A stretch of 64,000 nt of DNA from Micromonospora kangleipakensis (GCF_004217615.1 NZ_SHLD01000001.1:5642001-5706000); one strand, 5' to 3'; positions 1 to 9,449 are shown, counted from the stretch's first letter. The notes: generated from the letters alone by a model not told the origin. Numbers and translations are program-made.

Positions 1-1070
1 GTCTGTCCGCGCGACGCACGATCCGACAGCCGGCTTCGCCCGCGACTTCGTCGTCCGCAGCCTGGACTTCTTTCGTCGTGAGAGCTACCTGCGCACGATC
101 GCCGGGGAGCTGATCCGTATCCCGGTGCCGGACGACGCGGCATGGGACGTACACCGCGAGTGGCTGTTGATCCGGCTGCGTTCGCCGTTGACCATCGACG
201 GTGCGACCTACCCGGCCGGGGCTCTGCTGGTGACCCGGTTCGACGCGTACCTCGCCGGTGAGCGTGACCTGACCATTCTCTTCCAACCCGACGCGCCCAC
301 CGCGCTGTACGACTACGCCGGGACCCGCAACCACCTCATCCTGATCCTGCTGTCGGACGTCAAGACTCGGCTGGAGGTGCTCACGCCGGACGGGGACCGC
401 TGGCGGCGGGCGCCCCTGCCGGGTGTGGCGGAGTACGACCACAGCACGATCGTGGCGACCGACCCGGACAACGGCGACGCGTACCTGCTCGTGTCGGAGG
501 GGTTTCTTCAGCCCGCATCGCTGAGCCTCGGGCAGATCGGCGGTGCGGTTGAGACGCTCAAGCGGGAGCCGAGCTTCTTCGACACCGAGGGCATGACCGT
601 CCGGCAGTTCTTCGCCGCCTCAGCCGACGGCACCCGGGTGCCGTACTTCGTCGTCGGCGACCCAGCGCACCCGGGCCGACGCTGCTCACCGGGTACGGCG
701 GATACGAACCCTGACGCCCTCATACGACGGCGTCATCGGCCGCTCCTGGCTGGCCTGCGGCGGCACGTACGTGGTGGCCAACATCCGGGGCGGCGGCGAG
801 TACGGCCCCGAATGGCACCGGGCCGCGCTGCGGGAGAATCGGCTGCGGGCGTATGAGGACTTCGCCGCGATTGCGACCGACCTGGTGGCACGCGGGATCA
901 CCACCCCCGCCCGGCTCGGTATCGAGGGCGGCAGCAACGGCGGATTGTTGATGGGGGTGATGCTGACCCGCTATCCCTCGCTGTTCGGGGCCGTTGTCGC
1001 GCACGTACCGCTGATGGACATGCGTCGCTATCACCGGCTGCTGGCCGGCGCCTCCTGGATAGCCGAGTAA
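1..1070 (+). pseudogene. Prolyl oligopeptidase family (S9A) pseudogene, 5' end outside the window
   Basis: The reading enters the window open from base 2 and gives the propeller half of a prolyl oligopeptidase, a cytosolic serine peptidase that cuts short peptides after proline. The catalytic half lies in other frames. GPTLLTGYGGYE is read in the frame of base 661. ANIRGGGEYG and the nucleophile motif GGSNGG (Ser codon 933-935) are read in the frame of base 771. At least two frameshifts, near 670 and 707, are therefore needed. The reading stops at 1068-1070 after GASWIAE, before the family's catalytic Asp and His. I see no way for this copy to be active. An in-window sequencing error could explain one shift but not the missing C-terminus. 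Confidence 0.85.
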
Positions 1071-1152
1071 GGTCACCGTCGACGTCGACGCCTGGGAGCC
1101 CGCGGCCGAGGACCTTCCCCCGGCGATCGTCGCCGCCTGGACCGACAGCGAA

Positions 1153-1181
1153 GCGGGTGCCCTCGCATCGAGGGCGCCCGC
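1153..1181. terminator. Hairpin between convergent genes
   Basis: A 13-bp stem (GCGGGTGCCCTCG against CGAGGGCGCCCGC, one G-T pair) with a 3-nt loop lies between the end of the prolyl oligopeptidase remnant and the stop codon of the minus-strand oxidoreductase at 1195. Its position suits a bidirectional terminator. There is no clear T-run, as is usual in high-GC actinobacteria. Confidence 0.6.
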
Positions 1182-1194
1182 TTCGCCGCGTGCA

Positions 1195-2391
1195 CTAGGG
1201 CAGCGCCTTGACGGCCGAGCCCGCCGTGGCCCGCTCCCGCGCGACGCGGCGGCGCCGGGTCGGCATCCCGAGCGTCGGGTTCGCGACGCCCCAGGCGGCG
1301 CCCTTGCAGACCAGTTCCTTGTAGACGGCGGCGAGCCGTCCGGTCAGTGCCGCCCGGACGGTGCGGTCGTCGGCGGTGACGTACTGGATCACGCCTTCCT
1401 TGCGGCCCAGCGAGATGCACTGGTTGAAGTAGCGGATCGGCATGTTCGGGAGCTTCCCGCCGGTCAGGCGCGCGGCGATCGCGTCGGCGGCCTGCCACGC
1501 GACCGGGGTGCCCGAGGCGCACGACATCCGCAGCGGCTTGTTGCCCGGTCCCATCGCGTAGGCCGCGTCGCCGACGGCGTACACGTCGGGGTGCGAGACC
1601 GAGCGCATGGTCCCGTCGACCACGATCTGGCCGGCGCCGGTGACCTCCAGGGCGGTCGCCTTCGCGATCGGGTGGACCGCGAAGCCGGTGGTCCACACGG
1701 TGACCGCGGCCGGGATGGCCTTGCCGTCGGCGGTGGTGACGCGGTCGGCTTCGACGCCGGTGACGGCGGCGTGCTCGTGCACGGTGATGCTGAGCTTGTC
1801 GAAGACCTTCCGCAGGTGCCCGCGGCCCTTGGGCGAGAGCCAGTCGCCGAGGCCGCCGCGGGCGGCGAGGGCGACGTCGAGGTCCGGGCGGGCTTCGGCG
1901 ATCTCGGTCGCGGCCTCCAGGCCGGTGAGGCCGCCGCCGACGACGGTCACGGTGTGCCCGGCCTCCAGGCGGGCCAGGCGCTCGCGCAGCCGGAGCGCTC
2001 CGGGGCGGCTGGCGATCTCATGGGCGTGCTCGGCGGTGCCGGGGACGCCTTGGGCGTTCCAGCCGCTGCCGAGGGCGTACACGAGGGTGTCGTACTCCAG
2101 CTCCTCGGCGCCGTTCGCGTCGATGACGGCGACGGTCTTGCGGTCGACGTCGACGCCGGTGACCTTTGCGAGCTTCAGTTCGACGCCGGTGCCCGCGAAC
2201 ATCTCGCTGAAGGGCCGGGGCTTGAGGTCCTGGCCGACCGCCAGCTGGTGCATCCGGACCCGCTCCACGAAGTCGGGTTCGGCGTTGACGAGGGTGACGG
2301 CGACGTCCTCGCGGCGCAGCCGCTTGGCGAGGCGGCCGGCGGCGATGGCTCCGGTGTATCCGGCTCCGAGGACGATGATGCGGTGCTGCAT
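1195..2391 (-). CDS. FAD-dependent NAD(P)H oxidoreductase, NDH-2-like
   Basis: This 398-residue protein has an N-terminal dinucleotide-binding fold (IIVLGAGYTGAIAAGRL) and a second one near residue 150 (VTVVGGGLTGLEAATE), followed by VYAVGDAA, the FAD-contacting motif of type II NADH dehydrogenases and related pyridine nucleotide disulfide oxidoreductases. It probably passes electrons from NAD(P)H to a quinone or another small acceptor. The start MQHRIIVL is chosen because AGGAG lies 8 nt upstream. The open frame extends further upstream but that part lacks family character. It lies downstream of and co-directional with an ECF41 sigma factor gene (93-nt gap), a known kind of partner for that sigma group, so the two are probably functionally linked. 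The exact substrate is unknown. Confidence 0.85.
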   Translation of the reverse strand: MQHRIIVLGAGYTGAIAAGRLAKRLRREDVAVTLVNAEPDFVERVRMHQLAVGQDLKPRPFSEMFAGTGVELKLAKVTGVDVDRKTVAVIDANGAEELEYDTLVYALGSGWNAQGVPGTAEHAHEIASRPGALRLRERLARLEAGHTVTVVGGGLTGLEAATEIAEARPDLDVALAARGGLGDWLSPKGRGHLRKVFDKLSITVHEHAAVTGVEADRVTTADGKAIPAAVTVWTTGFAVHPIAKATALEVTGAGQIVVDGTMRSVSHPDVYAVGDAAYAMGPGNKPLRMSCASGTPVAWQAADAIAARLTGGKLPNMPIRYFNQCISLGRKEGVIQYVTADDRTVRAALTGRLAAVYKELVCKGAAWGVANPTLGMPTRRRRVARERATAGSAVKALP

Positions 2392-2484
2392 TTCCGTGCT
2401 CCTGTCTGCTGCGGGTTCGCCACTTGAACCGGGCGGCCCGCCGTTTCCTGACAGGAACGCGATGTGAAGCACCTCACACGAGGG

Positions 2485-3429
2485 TCAGAAGGCCTTGAAC
2501 AGCGGTTCCCCGTGGTCGGAGGCCGCGAACCGCTCGGTCGCGCGCTCCAGCTTGTCGGGGTTGACCTGGTTGCGGAACGCGGCGATGCCCTCGGCGGTGA
2601 CCTCCAGGCACATGACGCCGACGACCCGGCCGGAGACGACCGCCACGACGGCGGGGTCGCCGTTGGCGGTCCAGGCGTAGACCTCCGGCGCGCCGCCGAC
2701 CATGGCGCGCTTGGCCTCGCCGGGTTTGAACAGGCCCCGCAGGAATTTCGCGACCGCGAGGGCGCCCTCGAACGCCTTGGCTCGGGCCGGGACCTTCCCG
2801 CCGCCGTCGCCGATCGAGATCGCGTCCTCGGTGAGCAGCCGCACGAGCGGCTCGGTCTGGCCCGTGGTGGCGGCCGCGAGGAACTCCTCGACTATCCGCC
2901 GGGCGGCGGCCTCGTCGATCTCGGTGCGGGCCTTGCCGTCCGCGACGTGCTTCTTGGCGCGATGGAAGATCTGCTGGCTCGCGGCCTCGGTGATGTCGAG
3001 GATCTCGGCGATCTCCCGGTGCGGGTAGTCGAAGGCCTCCCGCAGCACGTACACCGCCCGCTCGCTGGGGGAGAGTCGCTCCATGAGGGTGAGGACCGCG
3101 TACGAGACCGATTCGCGCTGCTCGGCGGTGTCGGCCGGGCCGAGCATCGGGTCCCCGGCGAGCAGCGGCTCGGGAAGCCATTGGCCCACATAGGTCTCGC
3201 GCCGTGCCCGCGCGGAGGTGAGCTGGTTGAGGCACAGGTTGGTGAGCACCTTCGTCAGCCAGGCCTCGGGGACCTCGATGCGGTCGACATCGGCGGCCTG
3301 CCAGCGCAGGAACGTCTCCTGCACGGCGTCCTCGGCCTCCCCGGCGGAGCCGAGGAGGCGGTAGGCGATGGCCTCCAGGCGGTGCCTGAAGGCCTCGAAC
3401 CGGTCGACGTCGTTCGCGGTCAAGGGCAT
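2485..3429 (-). CDS. sigJ: ECF41-group RNA polymerase sigma factor (SigJ-like)
   Basis: This is a 314-residue extracytoplasmic-function sigma factor. Region 2 (RLLGSAGEAEDAVQETFLRW) and region 4 (PHREIAEILDITEAASQQIFHR) are followed by a C-terminal SnoaL-like domain of about 120 residues. The group's three hallmark motifs are visible: WLPEP in the linker after region 2, GDGGGKV in the SnoaL-like domain, and NPDKL near the C-terminus. ECF41 proteins have no classical anti-sigma factor; the fused domain modulates activity. I start at MPLTANDVDRFEAF, which matches family length; an in-frame upstream extension of 25 residues looks non-coding. Members usually control a neighbouring redox gene, here the NDH-2-like gene at 1195-2391. 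Confidence 0.9.
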   Translation of the reverse strand: MPLTANDVDRFEAFRHRLEAIAYRLLGSAGEAEDAVQETFLRWQAADVDRIEVPEAWLTKVLTNLCLNQLTSARARRETYVGQWLPEPLLAGDPMLGPADTAEQRESVSYAVLTLMERLSPSERAVYVLREAFDYPHREIAEILDITEAASQQIFHRAKKHVADGKARTEIDEAAARRIVEEFLAAATTGQTEPLVRLLTEDAISIGDGGGKVPARAKAFEGALAVAKFLRGLFKPGEAKRAMVGGAPEVYAWTANGDPAVVAVVSGRVVGVMCLEVTAEGIAAFRNQVNPDKLERATERFAASDHGEPLFKAF

Positions 3430-3504
3430 GGCCCCGATCCTAGGCGGGTGGGGGTGGCAAACAGGCACGGACTTTTCCGAATATTCCCCACCTGACGCAC
3501 CCAA

Positions 3505-4241
3505 CCAGACCGGCTGCTGTCAGCTGCTGGCGCGAGGCTTGGTGGCCGCCGAGCAAACCGCTGCCGTCCCACGGCATAATCCGCATTGCGTTGGGCGCCG
3601 CGGCGATTTGCTGGTGGGCCGCCGACGGTAGGCCAGCAGTCCAACGCCAAGCACTACAAGTCGAACACGATCACCGAGATCAAGGAGTACGAGGGCACGC
3701 CTGACACACCCCATCTACCCCTCGCGGATGAGCTGGGCGAGTCAACCCGTGTCGTGTACGAGCGGATCGCTGGTGGCGTCAGCCCGTGCCGGGCCAGGTA
3801 TGCAGCCGAGCTGTCGCTTTACGTGGTGCACTGCAGTCCCGGGCCGGGCCGGGATTTCACCTGCTACTTCGGCAGGAGTAGCCCAGGCAGCCATCCGCCT
3901 CCGGCATGAACCGCCCTCGCCCGGCGGTGAGGTTCCCCCGATAGCGTGGAGGCCACGATTCCGGGGGACTGACATCAGGCTCTGGCTCTGGCAACGTGGA
4001 CTTCGGCGAGCTACGCGCAGACGCTGCGTTCGATGCGTTGCGGATACGGCGAACCTGTTCGACGCTCTTCCCGACCGGGTCCTCGAACCGTCGCCGGCCG
4101 GTGTACCGCCAACCAATGGCGCGGAAGCATGGCACGGGAGCTGCTGGGGTTGTCGCGCACGGCGACCGCCGCCGTCAGGTTCTATCCCACGCCCTGAAGC
4201 GACACCCCTGTTGGCCCGTTCCGACCCGGTACCCGGCTCCC
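3505..4241. other. Gene-poor interval, mostly unassigned
   Basis: About 740 nt between the sigma factor and the HTH protein. No open frame here has convincing family character or a good ribosome site. A minus-strand stretch at 4037-4087 could be an enzyme relic and is listed separately. The rest looks like degraded sequence next to the integrase remnant. Confidence 0.5.
4010..4111 (-). pseudogene. Possible relic of an arsenate reductase (ArsC, LMW-phosphatase type)
   Basis: The minus-strand reading contains FEDPVGKSVEQVRRIRN, which resembles the C-terminal DPAGK..EEVRxIRD segment of actinobacterial LMW-phosphatase-type arsenate reductases. Nothing upstream supplies the CX5R active-site loop, and no start is visible. 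If correct, only a C-terminal scrap remains. A short match like this can arise by chance, hence the low score. Confidence 0.3.
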
Positions 4242-4967
4242 CTACTCAGGAACTGGTCCGGCTTGCCGGCGGCGCAGCGTGCGGATCCACCCCTGGGCGG
4301 TGTGCCGCGGCACGTCGTAGTGGTCGGCGACGGCAGTCACACTCCCGGCTTGCTGGTAGACCGCTTCGAGATCGGCCGGTGAGCGCCGGTACACCCGTCC
4401 CTCGCCCCCGGAGGATCCGCCTTTGGCGCTCCGCTTCGTGGCCTTCGCCGCCGTGGTCGTGGCCTTGGCGCCCGTTGCGGTCTTCGGCTTGCCCGCTCGG
4501 CTGTGGGTCGCGCCGGCGCCTGATGCCCGGGTGGCCTTCTTCGCTTTGCTTGCCTTGGTCGCCGGTGACGCCTGCTTGGGCACCACGACGTCCACCGCTC
4601 CAGCGCCTTCACGGTTACTCGTAGCCGGCTCATCCGCACCCGTGTTAGGGGCGGTGGGCTGGACCGCCGTCGGCTCGGCGGCGGGCTCACCGTCGTCAAT
4701 GGGCACGGCGCCGGCTGCGGGCGCCTCGTCGGATACGGCAATCGGCGGCGTGGCTATCGCCTGCCGTCCACCGGCGGCGGGCGCGATCGCCCTCAAGAGC
4801 AGGTCCAGGTCGACCGCGGGGATCTGGCCCGCGGTCAGCCCGTCCCCCTGCCCGGCGCGTACCACCAGTTCGGTGATGCGCGGGGTGGTGTCGTTCACCT
4901 CGACCTTCAGGGTTGTGATCGCTCGACTGGGATCGTCAGCGGCGATGGTGATGGTGTAGGAACTCAT
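4242..4967 (-). CDS. Lys/Ala-rich protein with C-terminal helix-turn-helix
   Basis: A 241-residue protein of three parts. Residues 1-60 form a small folded N-terminus (SSYTITIAADDPS...). Residues 80-190 are a low-complexity Ala/Lys/Thr/Pro-rich linker of the histone-tail type seen in actinobacterial nucleoid proteins. The C-terminus (DLEAVYQQAGSVTAVADHYDVP) reads as a helix-turn-helix. The start MSSYTITI has GGAGG 11 nt upstream. It probably binds DNA, through both the basic linker and the C-terminal helices. It sits next to an integrase remnant and a nested inverted repeat, so it may have come with the element as an excisionase-like or regulatory protein. No precise family assignment is possible by eye. 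Confidence 0.65.
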   Translation of the reverse strand: MSSYTITIAADDPSRAITTLKVEVNDTTPRITELVVRAGQGDGLTAGQIPAVDLDLLLRAIAPAAGGRQAIATPPIAVSDEAPAAGAVPIDDGEPAAEPTAVQPTAPNTGADEPATSNREGAGAVDVVVPKQASPATKASKAKKATRASGAGATHSRAGKPKTATGAKATTTAAKATKRSAKGGSSGGEGRVYRRSPADLEAVYQQAGSVTAVADHYDVPRHTAQGWIRTLRRRQAGPVPE

Positions 4968-5044
4968 CGAATCATGGCCTCCAATGTGGATAACGGCTGT
5001 CGCCTCATGTAGGACGTCCGGCAACGCGGCAGGAACTCCACCTG

Positions 5045-5066
5045 TTCACCGATCGGTGTTGGTGAA
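5045..5066. promoter_or_regulatory. Nested inverted repeat upstream of the HTH protein
   Basis: CACCGATCGGTG (5047-5058) is a perfect 12-bp palindrome. The outer hexamers TTCACC (5045-5050) and GGTGAA (5061-5066) form a second inverted pair around it. It lies 78 nt upstream of the HTH protein start and 57 nt from the integrase stop codon. An operator or a recombinase-accessory site is plausible; nothing proves either. Confidence 0.4.
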
Positions 5067-5122
5067 GAAAGTACCGCAGGCCCCCTGAGCCGATATTTCA
5101 ACCCATCACCCAGGTCGGTCGC

Positions 5123-5893
5123 TCAAGCGGTACGGCGCCGCTTTTTCTTGATCCTGCCGGCGACGGCGGTTGCGGCTTCATGGTGCAGCCGCTTGACGAC
5201 GCTCTGGTAAGTGTCGCGGGTGAGTGTCGTGGTGGAGTGGCCGAGTTGGTCGGAGACGACTTTGATGTCGACGCCAACGTCGAGGGCGAGGGTGGCGGCG
5301 CCGTGGCGCAGGGTGTGCAGGCGGATGGGTGGCAGCCCGGCTCATTTGACGAGGCGGCGGACGCGTTGGGGACCGCGTTGGGGTGCCAGGGCTTGCCGTC
5401 GGGGCGGACGAAGAACGGTTTGGTGTCTGGCCAGTCTGTGCCAGCGGCGAGGCGCCAGGCGGCGCGGCGGGCCTTGTAGGCGGTGAGCACGGCGACGGTG
5501 TCGGGGTCGGGGTCGGGGTCGTGGTCGGCGGCGTAGTCGAGGAACTGGACGAGGAGATTGTCGGTCCAGACCATGACCGGACCGGGGACCGCACCCGTGG
5601 CCCTCCACCTCTCGACCCGTTCCGGTTCCCACACGATCGGCTTGGCCCGAGCATTGGAGGTCTTGACCAGGGCGGCAGGGTTCGGGATGCCGCTGACCAC
5701 TTTGCGGGCGAGGGCGTCGTTGAACGCCTTGCGAAGGGTCGCGCGGATACGCGCGATGGTGGCAGGCCCGGTGGGTCGCACTCCTCTCACGCTGGCGCGG
5801 GTGGGCGGGGTCGGGGCTGGCTTTCGCGGTAGCGATGTCGGCGTTGCGTTTTTTGATCTTGTCGATGAGGTCTTCGATGTGGTGGGGGCGGCC
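5123..5893 (-). pseudogene. Tyrosine recombinase (phage-type integrase) pseudogene
   Basis: The remnant starts near HHIEDLIDKIKKRN, inside the core-binding domain, so the N-terminal arm domain is gone. The catalytic pieces HTLRHG (HxxR) and the tyrosine of TRDTYQSVVKR are present before the stop at 5123-5125. Three lesions interrupt it: a frameshift near 5785, another near 5370, and an in-frame TGA at 5342-5344, where CGA (Arg) would restore the usual RRLVKRAGLPP. It is no longer functional. The truncated 5' end abuts the CapA-like gene's stop codon, so a deletion removed the missing half. It marks a former integrative element. No tRNA attachment site is visible nearby. Confidence 0.85.
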
Positions 5894-5910
5894 AGGCGCT
5901 GTCCGCCGCG

Positions 5911-7008
5911 CTATCCGGGGCGCTTCGCCGCCAAGCCGGTGCACCGCTGTGCGGTGGCGAGCTTGTCGAGGATGCGCTGCTTGCCAACCCCGGTGGCCGG
6001 CACCGGCCGGCCGCTGCCGGAGACCGTCGCCGGGACGAACTGGCTGTCCACCACTGTCCGGTCGCGTACAACCAGGTTCAGCACGCCGGAGTCCGTGCTG
6101 TGCGAATTGCCGTACCAGAGGAAGTTGCCCAGTCCGTAGTGCACGTAGGTCTGGCCCAGCCAGCCGTCGGCCAGCAGCGTGTGCGCGTGCGTACCGACCA
6201 CGACGTCCGCGCCGGCCTCGGACAGCCTGCCGGCGAACGTCTTCATCTCCCCGCTCGGGCACGAATTGCCCTCGACGCCCCAGTGCATGAAGACGATGAC
6301 CAGGTCGGCCTGCTCCCGCGCCGAACGCACCGCGGCGGTGGCCCGGGCGGGATCGAACGCCATTGCCACCCCCGGTCGGGTGTCCGTCGCCCGCCACGAC
6401 CCGGCCAGGTCATGCACCTGTGACATGCCGAGCACCGCGATCCGCAGCCCTCGTACGGTGGTAAACCAGGGCGCATACGCCGCGTCGGCGTCGCGGCCCG
6501 CGCCGAACACCGGGTACTGGGCTTCCCTCGCGGCGTCGAGGGTGTCGGAGAGCCCCTGCTGGCCGTAGTCGAGGATGTGGTTGTTGGCGATCGACGCCGC
6601 GTCGACCCCGGCCGCGCGCAGCGCCGCGAAGGCGGTCTTCGGAGCCCGGAAGTGGTACGTCTTCGGCTGCGGGGTGCCCCGGTCGGTCACCGCCGTCTCC
6701 AGGTTGAGCAGCGTGACGTCGGCGTCGCGCAGCGTCGACGCGATCGCCCCGAAGGCCGTCTCCGGATCGTCGAGCAGGCGCAGGGTACGACCGGTGAAGT
6801 GGACGTCACCGGCGAAGGCCAGCCGCACCTCGACCGGCGCGCTCGGCTCCGGCGTCGCGGTGCCGGTGGCGGACGACGTCGGACCCGGCGTGGCCCCACG
6901 CCAGACCGGCGCCGGGCCGGTCGATCCGGCGGCGCATCCGGCCAGCCCGACGCCGACCGCGACCGCCGTCAGCGCCGCCAGCGAGGTGAGCGCCGTCCTG
7001 CGGATCAC
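5911..7008 (-). CDS. CapA-family lipoprotein (poly-gamma-glutamate synthesis type phosphoesterase fold)
   Basis: This 365-residue protein begins with a lipoprotein signal peptide ending in the lipobox LAGC (Cys25), followed by a Gly/Thr/Pro-rich tether. The body has the CapA signatures: LAFAGDVHFTG, NLETAVTDRG, ANNHILDYG, and the His motifs MHWGVEGN and VVGTHAHTLL, which form the metal-binding centre of this calcineurin-like fold. It should sit on the outer face of the membrane. CapA proteins take part in poly-gamma-glutamate capsule formation in bacilli, but in actinobacteria single copies without capB/C are common and their substrate is unknown. No capB/C is nearby. It appears monocistronic. 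Confidence 0.85.
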   Translation of the reverse strand: MIRRTALTSLAALTAVAVGVGLAGCAAGSTGPAPVWRGATPGPTSSATGTATPEPSAPVEVRLAFAGDVHFTGRTLRLLDDPETAFGAIASTLRDADVTLLNLETAVTDRGTPQPKTYHFRAPKTAFAALRAAGVDAASIANNHILDYGQQGLSDTLDAAREAQYPVFGAGRDADAAYAPWFTTVRGLRIAVLGMSQVHDLAGSWRATDTRPGVAMAFDPARATAAVRSAREQADLVIVFMHWGVEGNSCPSGEMKTFAGRLSEAGADVVVGTHAHTLLADGWLGQTYVHYGLGNFLWYGNSHSTDSGVLNLVVRDRTVVDSQFVPATVSGSGRPVPATGVGKQRILDKLATAQRCTGLAAKRPG

Positions 7009-7315
7009 CCGGCCGAGGGTACGCGCTCCGGGCGACGCCCCGTTACCCGGCGGCCACCACCTCCGGAATCATCGACCCAGGTTCACCAGACCTGGCTCCT
7101 GCCGCCGGAACCACCTCGGCCGGTCGATCGACGAAAGGCCCCGACCCAAGGGGGCCCCGGCGGGGAGACACACCACCGGCGAGGCAGCGGGCGCTGCAGC
7201 CGCGGGTGGGCACCGTGGGACGGGTTGGCACTACGATGAGGGCGCGTGGCCGAAGTGGACCGGTCGGGACCGCCGCGTCCGGCTCCGGCAGACATCAGAG
7301 CCGATGGAGGCACCT

Positions 7316-8164
7316 GTGAGCAGCGAAGAGTCGAGATTCTCGCCGGTCGCCGCGGAGCTGGCGTCATCGCGGATCGACACGTCGGTGGCGCATCCGGCCC
7401 GCCGATACAACTACTGGCTCGGCGGCAAGGACAACTTCCAGGCCGACCGGGAGTCCGGCGACGCGATCGCCGCAGCCTTCCCCGCCGTCCGCATCGCCGC
7501 GTTGGAAAACCGTTACTTCCTGCGCCGCGCCGTTACCTTCCTGGCCAAAGAGGCGGGGATCCGGCAGTTCCTCGACATCGGCACCGGAATCCCGACCGCC
7601 GACAACACTCACGAAGTCGCACAGTCCATCGCCCCGCATTCGCGGATCGTCTACGTCGACAACGACCCGATCGTGCTGTCCCACGCCCGCGCCTTGCTCA
7701 CCAGCTCTCCCGAAGGCGCCACCGCCTACATCGACGCCGACCTGCGCGAGCCGGAGAAGATCCTCAATCATCCGGACCTGCTGCGCACCCTGGATCTGTC
7801 CCAACCGGTGGCGCTGATGCTGATCGCGATCACGCACTTCATCGTCGACTCTGAGGACCCGTACGGGATCGTCACCCGGCTGCTCGACGCGCTGCCATCG
7901 GGCAGTTATTTGGCTGTCACCAACGTGACCACCGATCTCATGCCGCCAGAGGAAAAGAGGGAGGCCGACGCCGCTGCCACCAGCGGCCGGCACGGCCCGA
8001 TCCGGTTCCGCAGTCGCAATGAGTTCGCCCGCTTCTTTGACGGGCTCGAGCTGGCGCCTCCGGGGATCGGTCCGGTGGCAGAGTGGCGGGCCGAAAACGA
8101 GCCGCAGCCGCGCCCGTCCGCCGCCGACGCCTCCGTCTACGGAGGCGTCGCCCGCAAACCCTGA
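7316..8164 (+). CDS. DUF574-type SAM-dependent methyltransferase
   Basis: This 282-residue protein carries the family opening HPARRYNYWLGGKDNF and the SAM-binding glycine motif FLDIGTGIPT, with the acidic end of beta strand 2 in VYVDNDPIVLSHA. This family is strongly expanded in actinomycetes, often with unknown targets, sometimes in secondary metabolism. GTG 7316 is preferred because GGAGG ends 5 nt before it; ATG 7304 overlaps that ribosome site. No biosynthetic neighbours are present, so the substrate cannot be guessed. The C-terminus ends in ASVYGGVARKP, usual for the family. Confidence 0.88.
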   Translation: MSSEESRFSPVAAELASSRIDTSVAHPARRYNYWLGGKDNFQADRESGDAIAAAFPAVRIAALENRYFLRRAVTFLAKEAGIRQFLDIGTGIPTADNTHEVAQSIAPHSRIVYVDNDPIVLSHARALLTSSPEGATAYIDADLREPEKILNHPDLLRTLDLSQPVALMLIAITHFIVDSEDPYGIVTRLLDALPSGSYLAVTNVTTDLMPPEEKREADAAATSGRHGPIRFRSRNEFARFFDGLELAPPGIGPVAEWRAENEPQPRPSAADASVYGGVARKP

Positions 8165-8230
8165 CCGACTCGGCAGCGTAGAGAGATGCTGCTTCGTTGG
8201 CATCCTGAACTGGTCTCCCGGCGGTGGGCG

Positions 8231-8256
8231 TTGCCCTTGCAGAAAACCTCATCCGC
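8231..8256 (+). repeat. Copy 1 of a 26-bp motif shared with 38592-38617
   Basis: The motif opens TTGCCCTTGC and closes CCTCATCCGC, and matches the second copy at all but two positions. Each copy lies just upstream of an rve-type transposase reading frame, and each abruptly interrupts an older transposase fragment (here LLRWHPELVSRRWA read from 8189). I take it as the left terminal sequence of that insertion-sequence family. No matching inverted end was found after the transposase. Confidence 0.6.
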
Positions 8257-8334
8257 CCTGTCGGGCGCCAAAACCCGCTTACCGTGGTTGATCAGGCGCA
8301 ATGCCTGCACTGCTGTCGGGCAGGATCGTAGCTC

Positions 8335-9401
8335 GTGTCGCTACGCATGCTCTACCTCGTGTTCTGCCGCATCACCGAGTGGCTGACCCTGCTGCCGAGA
8401 CCAGTGCGGCCAAGGACGTGGAGATCCTGGTCCTCCGCCACGAGAACGCAGTGCTACGCCGGGCCAACCCGAGGCCGCGTTTGGACTGGGCCGACCGGGC
8501 TAAGCTCAGCGCCCTGATCAGGCTTCTCCCCCGCGCTCTGAAGATGCACCGGCTCGTCACCCCCGCCACGGTCCTTGCCTGGCATCGCCGGCTGGTCGCC
8601 CGGCACTGGACCTACCCAAACCGGCCAGGGCGCCCATCGATCGACCCGGCCATCACCGCTCTGATTGAGCAGATGGCCCGGGATAATCCCGGCTGGGGCT
8701 ACCAGCGCATCCAAGGTGAGCTGCTCGGCCTTGGCGACCGCGCCGGCGCGTCCACCATCCGGCGGATCCTCCGACGTTGCGGGGTACCGCCGGTGCCGCT
8801 GCGACGTGACCACACCACCTGGCGGTGGTTCCTGCCTGCTCAGGCCTCGACCCTGCTCGCCTGCGACTTCTTTCACGTGGACTGCGCGCTCACCCTCAAG
8901 CGCCTGTACGTGCTCTTCGTGCTCGAGGTCGGCAGCCGATACGTCCACATCCTCGGCGTCACCGCCAATCCGGACGGGCCCTGGACAGCGCAGCAAGCCC
9001 GCAATCTGCTCATCGACCTCGGCGAACGGGCCGCGCAGTTCAGATTCCTCATCCGCGACCGGGCCGGGCAGTTCACCGCCGCCTTCGACGCCGTGCTGGC
9101 CGACTCCGGCATCACCGTATGCAAGATCCCACCACGTAGCCCACGAGCCAACGCCTACGCCGAAAAGTTCGTCCTCACCGCCCGCAGCGAGGTCACCGAC
9201 CGCATACTCATCTTCGGCGAACGACACCTACGCCAAACGCTCGGCGAGTACGCCCGCCACTACAACGGGCGACGGCCACATCGAGCCCTGGCGCTGCAGC
9301 CCCCACGATCCGACCGTCCCGCCGTCGACCTGACACACGAGCGGATCAAGCGCCGGCCCGTCCTCGCAGGGCTCATCAACGAGTACGAACGAGCAGCATA
9401 G
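8335..9401 (+). pseudogene. rve/DDE transposase with early frameshift (IS3/IS481-like)
   Basis: The N-terminus MLYLVFCRITEWLTLL is read from GTG 8335 and the rest, from ETSAAKDVEILVLRHENAV, in another frame; the change lies near 8395. The body has an HTH region (NPGWGYQRIQGELLGLG) and an integrase core with the acidic triad in ACDFFHVD, IRDRAGQF and RANAYAEKFV, so the catalytic part is intact to the stop at 9399-9401. Either a one-base lesion inactivates it or frameshifting rescues it. The shift is only about 20 codons in, unlike the usual orfA/orfB layout, so mutation is likelier. A second long frame opens at 8301 and could in principle give the core with a foreign N-terminus. Confidence 0.8.
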
Positions 9402-9449
9402 AAGTCCAGCTCACCACCGGTGACAGCGTTTTGGAACCCCACAGGGCGA

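Noticed and set aside
2464..3495. A 343-codon frame opposite the ECF41 sigma factor
   Set aside because: The minus-strand protein carries every ECF41 hallmark; the plus-strand reading is low-complexity.
8301..8395. ATG 8301 as the true transposase start
   Set aside because: The codons before ETSAAKDVE do not resemble the family, whereas the other frame from GTG 8335 gives the exact expected N-terminus.
8335..8400. Programmed frameshift of the IS3 orfA/orfB kind
   Set aside because: The frame change is about 20 codons from the start and no A-rich slippery sequence is present.
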